This document shows, piece after piece, positions 61,311 through 64,000 of a stretch of 64,000 nt of DNA; within the stretch, counting starts at the first letter, position 1; each line of letters begins with the position of its first letter. This DNA is from Methylobacterium hispanicum. Lineage in GTDB: Bacteria; Pseudomonadota; Alphaproteobacteria; Rhizobiales; Beijerinckiaceae. The stretch is taken from positions 124,001-188,000 of the forward strand of contig NZ_BPQO01000007.1 of the NCBI RefSeq assembly GCF_022179285.1. Direction: 5' to 3'. The position numbers and the translations under genes are program-made. Under the pieces are notes generated by a model. The model worked only from the letters and a program-made list of their open reading frames with translations, did not search any database and was not told the origin of the DNA.

Positions 61311-62878
61311 GCCAGCCAGACGTGAGCCAGCCCGAGCACCTCGTCTTCATCACCGGCAAGCTCGCCCGCGCGCGCCTGGAGAAGGTCGCCGCCGGCCTGC
61401 CGGCCGAGCGCTTCGCCTGGAGCATCGCCGATTCGGGCGTGAAGGTCGCGGCGCTGATGACCGAGGAGATCATCCGCCGCCGCGTCACCCTGCCGGAGGG
61501 CGCGACCCGGGTGATCCTGCCCGGCCGCTGCCGCGCCGACCCGGAGGCGCTGGCCCGGCATTTCGGCGTGCCGGTCGAGCGCGGCCCCGACGAGATCGTG
61601 GATCTCCCCGCCCATCTCGGGCTCGCCGGGCGCACGGTGGACCTCTCGCGCCACGACCTGCGCATCTTCGCCGAGATCGTGGACGCCTCGAAGATGACGC
61701 CCGAGGCGATCCTGCAGAAGGGCCTCGACCTCGCCCGCCGCGGCGCCGACGTGATCGACCTCGGCGGGTTGCCGGACACCGCCTTCCCGCATCTCGAGGA
61801 CACGGTGCGGCTGATGAAGGGGGCGGGGCTGACGGTCAGCGTCGATTCCTTCTCCCTCGACGAGCTGACCCGCGGGGCCAGGGCCGGGGCGGATTATCTC
61901 CTCAGCCTCAACGAGGAGACGCTCGACCTCGCCTTCGAGACCGGCGCGGTGCCGGTGCTGGTGCCGATGCGGCCCGACGACCTGCCCTCCCTCGACCGGG
62001 CGATCGAGCGGATGGAGCGGGCCGGCCTGCCCTACATGGCCGACCCGATCCTGGAGCCGATCCATTTCGGCTTCGTGGACTCGATCGCCCGCTACCGCGA
62101 CGTGCGGGCGCGCTGGCCCGAGGCCGAGATGATGATGGGGACCGGCAACCTCACGGAGCTGACCGAGGCCGACAGCCTCGGCGTCACCGCGCTCTTGGCC
62201 GGCATGTGCTCGGAACTCGCCATCCGCAACGTGCTGATCGTGCAGGTCTCCAACCACACCCGCCGCACCGTGGAGGAACACGACGCCGCCCGGCGGGTGA
62301 TGTACGCCGCCAAGGCCGACGCGGCGCTGCCCAAGGGCTACGGGCGGGCACTTCTGGCACTTCACGACAAGCGCCCCTTCGTGCAGACCCCCGACGAGAT
62401 CGCGGCCCTTGCCGCGGAGGTGCGCGACCCGAACTATCGCATCGCCGTCGCCGAGGACGGCATCCACGTCTACAACCGCGACATCCACAGGGTCGGCACC
62501 GACGCGATGGCCTTCTTCCCCGAACTGAACGTGGCGAGCGACGGCGCCCACGCCTTCTATCTCGGGAACGAGCTGGCCAAGGCCGAGACCGCGTGGCGAT
62601 TGGGCAAGCGCTACGTGCAGGACGAGCCCCTGGTCTGGGGCGCGGCGGCGGACGCCGAGGCCGAGGATACCACCGCCTTCAAGAAGGCCGGCCACACCCG
62701 GCATTCGGGCCCCGGCGGGCCGCCGCCGGGCACCCGCGACGCCCGCATTCCCGTCGAGGCCGATGCGAGCCCGCCCGAGACCATCGACGCCGCGGAAGCC
62801 CGCGCCGCGGTCGCGGTCGACGCAACGCCCAGTCCCAAGAAAAAGCTCGTCTGCGGCAGGCTGGTGGCCGAGGATTGA
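61307..62878 (+). CDS. Dihydropteroate-synthase-like protein (DUF6513 plus pterin-binding)
   Basis: A 523-residue protein known from tetrahydromethanopterin gene sets. The first 120 residues (VFITGKLARARLEKVAAGLP, with ALMTEEIIRRRVTLPEGATR) form the DUF6513-type part. Residues about 140-390 are a pterin-binding TIM barrel: GLDLARRGADVIDLGGLPD, LTVSVDSFSLDELTRGARAG and EAEMMMGTGNLTELTEADS. A third part contains RIAVAEDGIHVYNRDIH. GTG 61307 overlaps the kinase stop; GTG 61322 is an alternative. The C-terminal 80 residues are low complexity. Likely acts in the pterin-aryl coupling or a regulatory step; the reaction is not established. Confidence 0.85.
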   Translation: MSQPDVSQPEHLVFITGKLARARLEKVAAGLPAERFAWSIADSGVKVAALMTEEIIRRRVTLPEGATRVILPGRCRADPEALARHFGVPVERGPDEIVDLPAHLGLAGRTVDLSRHDLRIFAEIVDASKMTPEAILQKGLDLARRGADVIDLGGLPDTAFPHLEDTVRLMKGAGLTVSVDSFSLDELTRGARAGADYLLSLNEETLDLAFETGAVPVLVPMRPDDLPSLDRAIERMERAGLPYMADPILEPIHFGFVDSIARYRDVRARWPEAEMMMGTGNLTELTEADSLGVTALLAGMCSELAIRNVLIVQVSNHTRRTVEEHDAARRVMYAAKADAALPKGYGRALLALHDKRPFVQTPDEIAALAAEVRDPNYRIAVAEDGIHVYNRDIHRVGTDAMAFFPELNVASDGAHAFYLGNELAKAETAWRLGKRYVQDEPLVWGAAADAEAEDTTAFKKAGHTRHSGPGGPPPGTRDARIPVEADASPPETIDAAEARAAVAVDATPSPKKKLVCGRLVAED

Positions 62879-62882
62879 GACC

Positions 62883-63479
62883 GTGCCGCTGATCCTCGAG
62901 ACCGTCGTCACCACCCTGTCGCCCGAGGGCGACCTGCATCTCGTGCCCTTCGGGCTGATCCGCGAGGACGACGCCTACGTGCTCGCCCCGTTCCGGCCCT
63001 CGCCGACGATCCGGAACCTGGAGGCCAACCCCCATTTCGCCGCGTCGAGCCCGCGCGACGTCCGGGTGATCGCGGGCGCGGTCACGGGCCGGCGCGACTG
63101 GCCGGTGGTGGATTGCGCGGCGATCCCCGGCAAGCGGCTGGCCGACAGCTTCGGCCACGCCGAGTTCGCGGTGGAGTCGGTCGCGGACGACGCCACCCGG
63201 CCGCGCTTCCGCGGACGGCTGATCGGGGCCCACGCCCACGAGCCCTTCATCGGCTACAACCGGGCGCAAGCCGCCGTGCTGGAGGCCGCGATCCTCTCGA
63301 CGCGGCTGCACATGCTGAGCCCGGACAAGATCCTGGCTGAGATGGCCTATCTCGCCATCGCGATATCCAAGACGGCCGGGCCGCGCGAGCGCGAGGCCTG
63401 GGACTGGATCGAGGACAAGGTCGCGCAGGCCCTCGGCCGCAGCGAGCGGGTCCTCGCAAACCCCGGCGCCGCATCCTAG
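62883..63479 (+). CDS. DUF447 family protein
   Basis: A 198-residue protein with a split-barrel flavin-binding-like fold, found with methanopterin/methanofuran genes. Visible blocks: ILETVVTTLSPEGDLHLVPFG, APFRPSPTIRNLEANPHFA, and IGYNRAQAAVLEAAILSTRL then WDWIEDKVAQALG. GTG start four bases after the previous stop. A role in cofactor synthesis is inferred from gene order. Confidence 0.88.
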   Translation: MPLILETVVTTLSPEGDLHLVPFGLIREDDAYVLAPFRPSPTIRNLEANPHFAASSPRDVRVIAGAVTGRRDWPVVDCAAIPGKRLADSFGHAEFAVESVADDATRPRFRGRLIGAHAHEPFIGYNRAQAAVLEAAILSTRLHMLSPDKILAEMAYLAIAISKTAGPREREAWDWIEDKVAQALGRSERVLANPGAAS

Positions 63480-63503
63480 ACGGCGCGCGAAGGAGAAACG
63501 TCC

Positions 63504-64000
63504 ATGCGGTTCATGAGACTCGCGGCCGTGGCGGCGCTCGCCACGGTGTCGTTCACGGCCCAGGCCCACGGGCCGACCCGCCAGAAGATCTCGGAGTCGG
63601 TCGAGATCGACGCGCCCGCCGACAAGGTCTGGGCGGTGGTCGGCAACTTCCAGGACGGCAGCTGGATCCCGGTGGTCGAGAAGACCGAGGGCAAGGGCGG
63701 CAACGAGCCGAAGGCCACCCGCACGCTGACGCTGAAGGGCGGCGCCACGGTCGAGGAGGAGCTCGCCAAGTACGACGCCGACAAGAAGGCCCTGATGTAC
63801 CGGATCAACAAGGTCGACGTGAAGACCCTGCCGGTGAACGACTACTCCTCGAACATCGAGGTCGAGGCGGAAGGCGCGAACAAGACCAAGGTGACGTGGC
63901 GCGGCGCCTTCTACCGCGGCTACATGAACAACGATCCGCCGCCGGACCTCAACGACGAGGCCTCGAAGAAGGCCGTCCAGGGCCTCTACCGCGCCGGCCT
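63504..64000 (+). CDS. mxaD: MxaD-like SRPBCC protein, 3' end cut by window
   Basis: The first 165 residues of an exported SRPBCC/START-like protein. The signal peptide (RLAAVAALATVSFTAQA) is followed by KISESVEIDAPADKVWAVVG, GSWIPVVEKTEGKGGNEPKA and the ending WRGAFYRGYMNNDPPPDLND. It resembles MxaD of the methanol oxidation cluster, a periplasmic protein thought to aid contact between methanol dehydrogenase and cytochrome cL. AGGAGAA lies nine bases before the ATG. Neighbouring mxa genes, if any, would be outside the window; a paralogue with another role cannot be excluded. Confidence 0.8.
   Translation, partial: MRFMRLAAVAALATVSFTAQAHGPTRQKISESVEIDAPADKVWAVVGNFQDGSWIPVVEKTEGKGGNEPKATRTLTLKGGATVEEELAKYDADKKALMYRINKVDVKTLPVNDYSSNIEVEAEGANKTKVTWRGAFYRGYMNNDPPPDLNDEASKKAVQGLYRAG

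Overview
The window is very GC-rich chromosomal DNA (most 60-base lines are well above 70% G+C) from an alphaproteobacterium of the Methylobacterium/Methylorubrum type. Four things point there: a seven-gene set matching the lanthanide uptake (lut) cluster beside a TonB receptor; tetrahydromethanopterin/methanofuran-type cofactor genes (formylfuran-phosphate synthase, amino-acid-kinase-like protein, dihydropteroate-synthase-like protein, DUF447); an MxaD-like protein at the right edge; and typical Rhizobiales housekeeping blocks (hisB-DUF2628-hisH-hisA-hisF-hisE-coaA, petABC, DUF2794, MucR).

Layout. 1-6.3 kb: VTT-domain membrane protein (cut by the edge), phospholipase D-like protein, endonuclease/phosphatase-family protein, a LuxR-type regulator and adenine deaminase. 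6.3-10.26 kb: a clearly AT-richer accessory island (bases 7201-7260 count 25 G+C of 60) with a P-loop kinase-like protein, a HARE-HTH protein with a possible Nudix-like domain coupled to a HEAT-repeat-like protein, and a MazG-like NTP pyrophosphohydrolase. This is the best candidate for an undescribed system. 10.4-16.8 kb: two L,D-transpeptidases, cupin, BluB, DUF2794, a DMT-type permease, a Bax-inhibitor-1 protein and a BrnT/BrnA toxin-antitoxin pair. 16.8-21.6 kb: YbbA/YbbP-like ABC system divergent from a TesA-like esterase, then ThpR. 21.6-26.8 kb: histidine operon plus pantothenate kinase. 27.2-31.3 kb: MTA phosphorylase and the cytochrome bc1 operon. 31.6-49.9 kb: transporters, tRNA methyltransferase, a PAS regulator, an RTX metalloprotease-like protein, DEAD-box helicase, diguanylate cyclase, paired coiled-coil proteins, MucR, a receiver protein and two exopolysaccharide genes.

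50.0-58.8 kb is the lut-like cluster, all on the minus strand: an outer-membrane TonB receptor, periplasmic proteins and an ABC importer expected to bring rare-earth ions to PQQ alcohol dehydrogenases. No lanmodulin gene is seen within it. 59.4-64.0 kb is a plus-strand run of GTG-started, overlapping C1-cofactor genes ending in an mxaD-like gene. The two blocks together serve methanol oxidation and formaldehyde handling.

Palindromic repeats are scattered between genes: two copies of a large palindrome near 28.3 and 43.5 kb, several smaller hairpins and a five-hairpin array at 14.4 kb. One related hairpin is read in frame inside the kinase-like gene at 61.0 kb. I saw no rRNA, tRNA, CRISPR array or insertion sequence.
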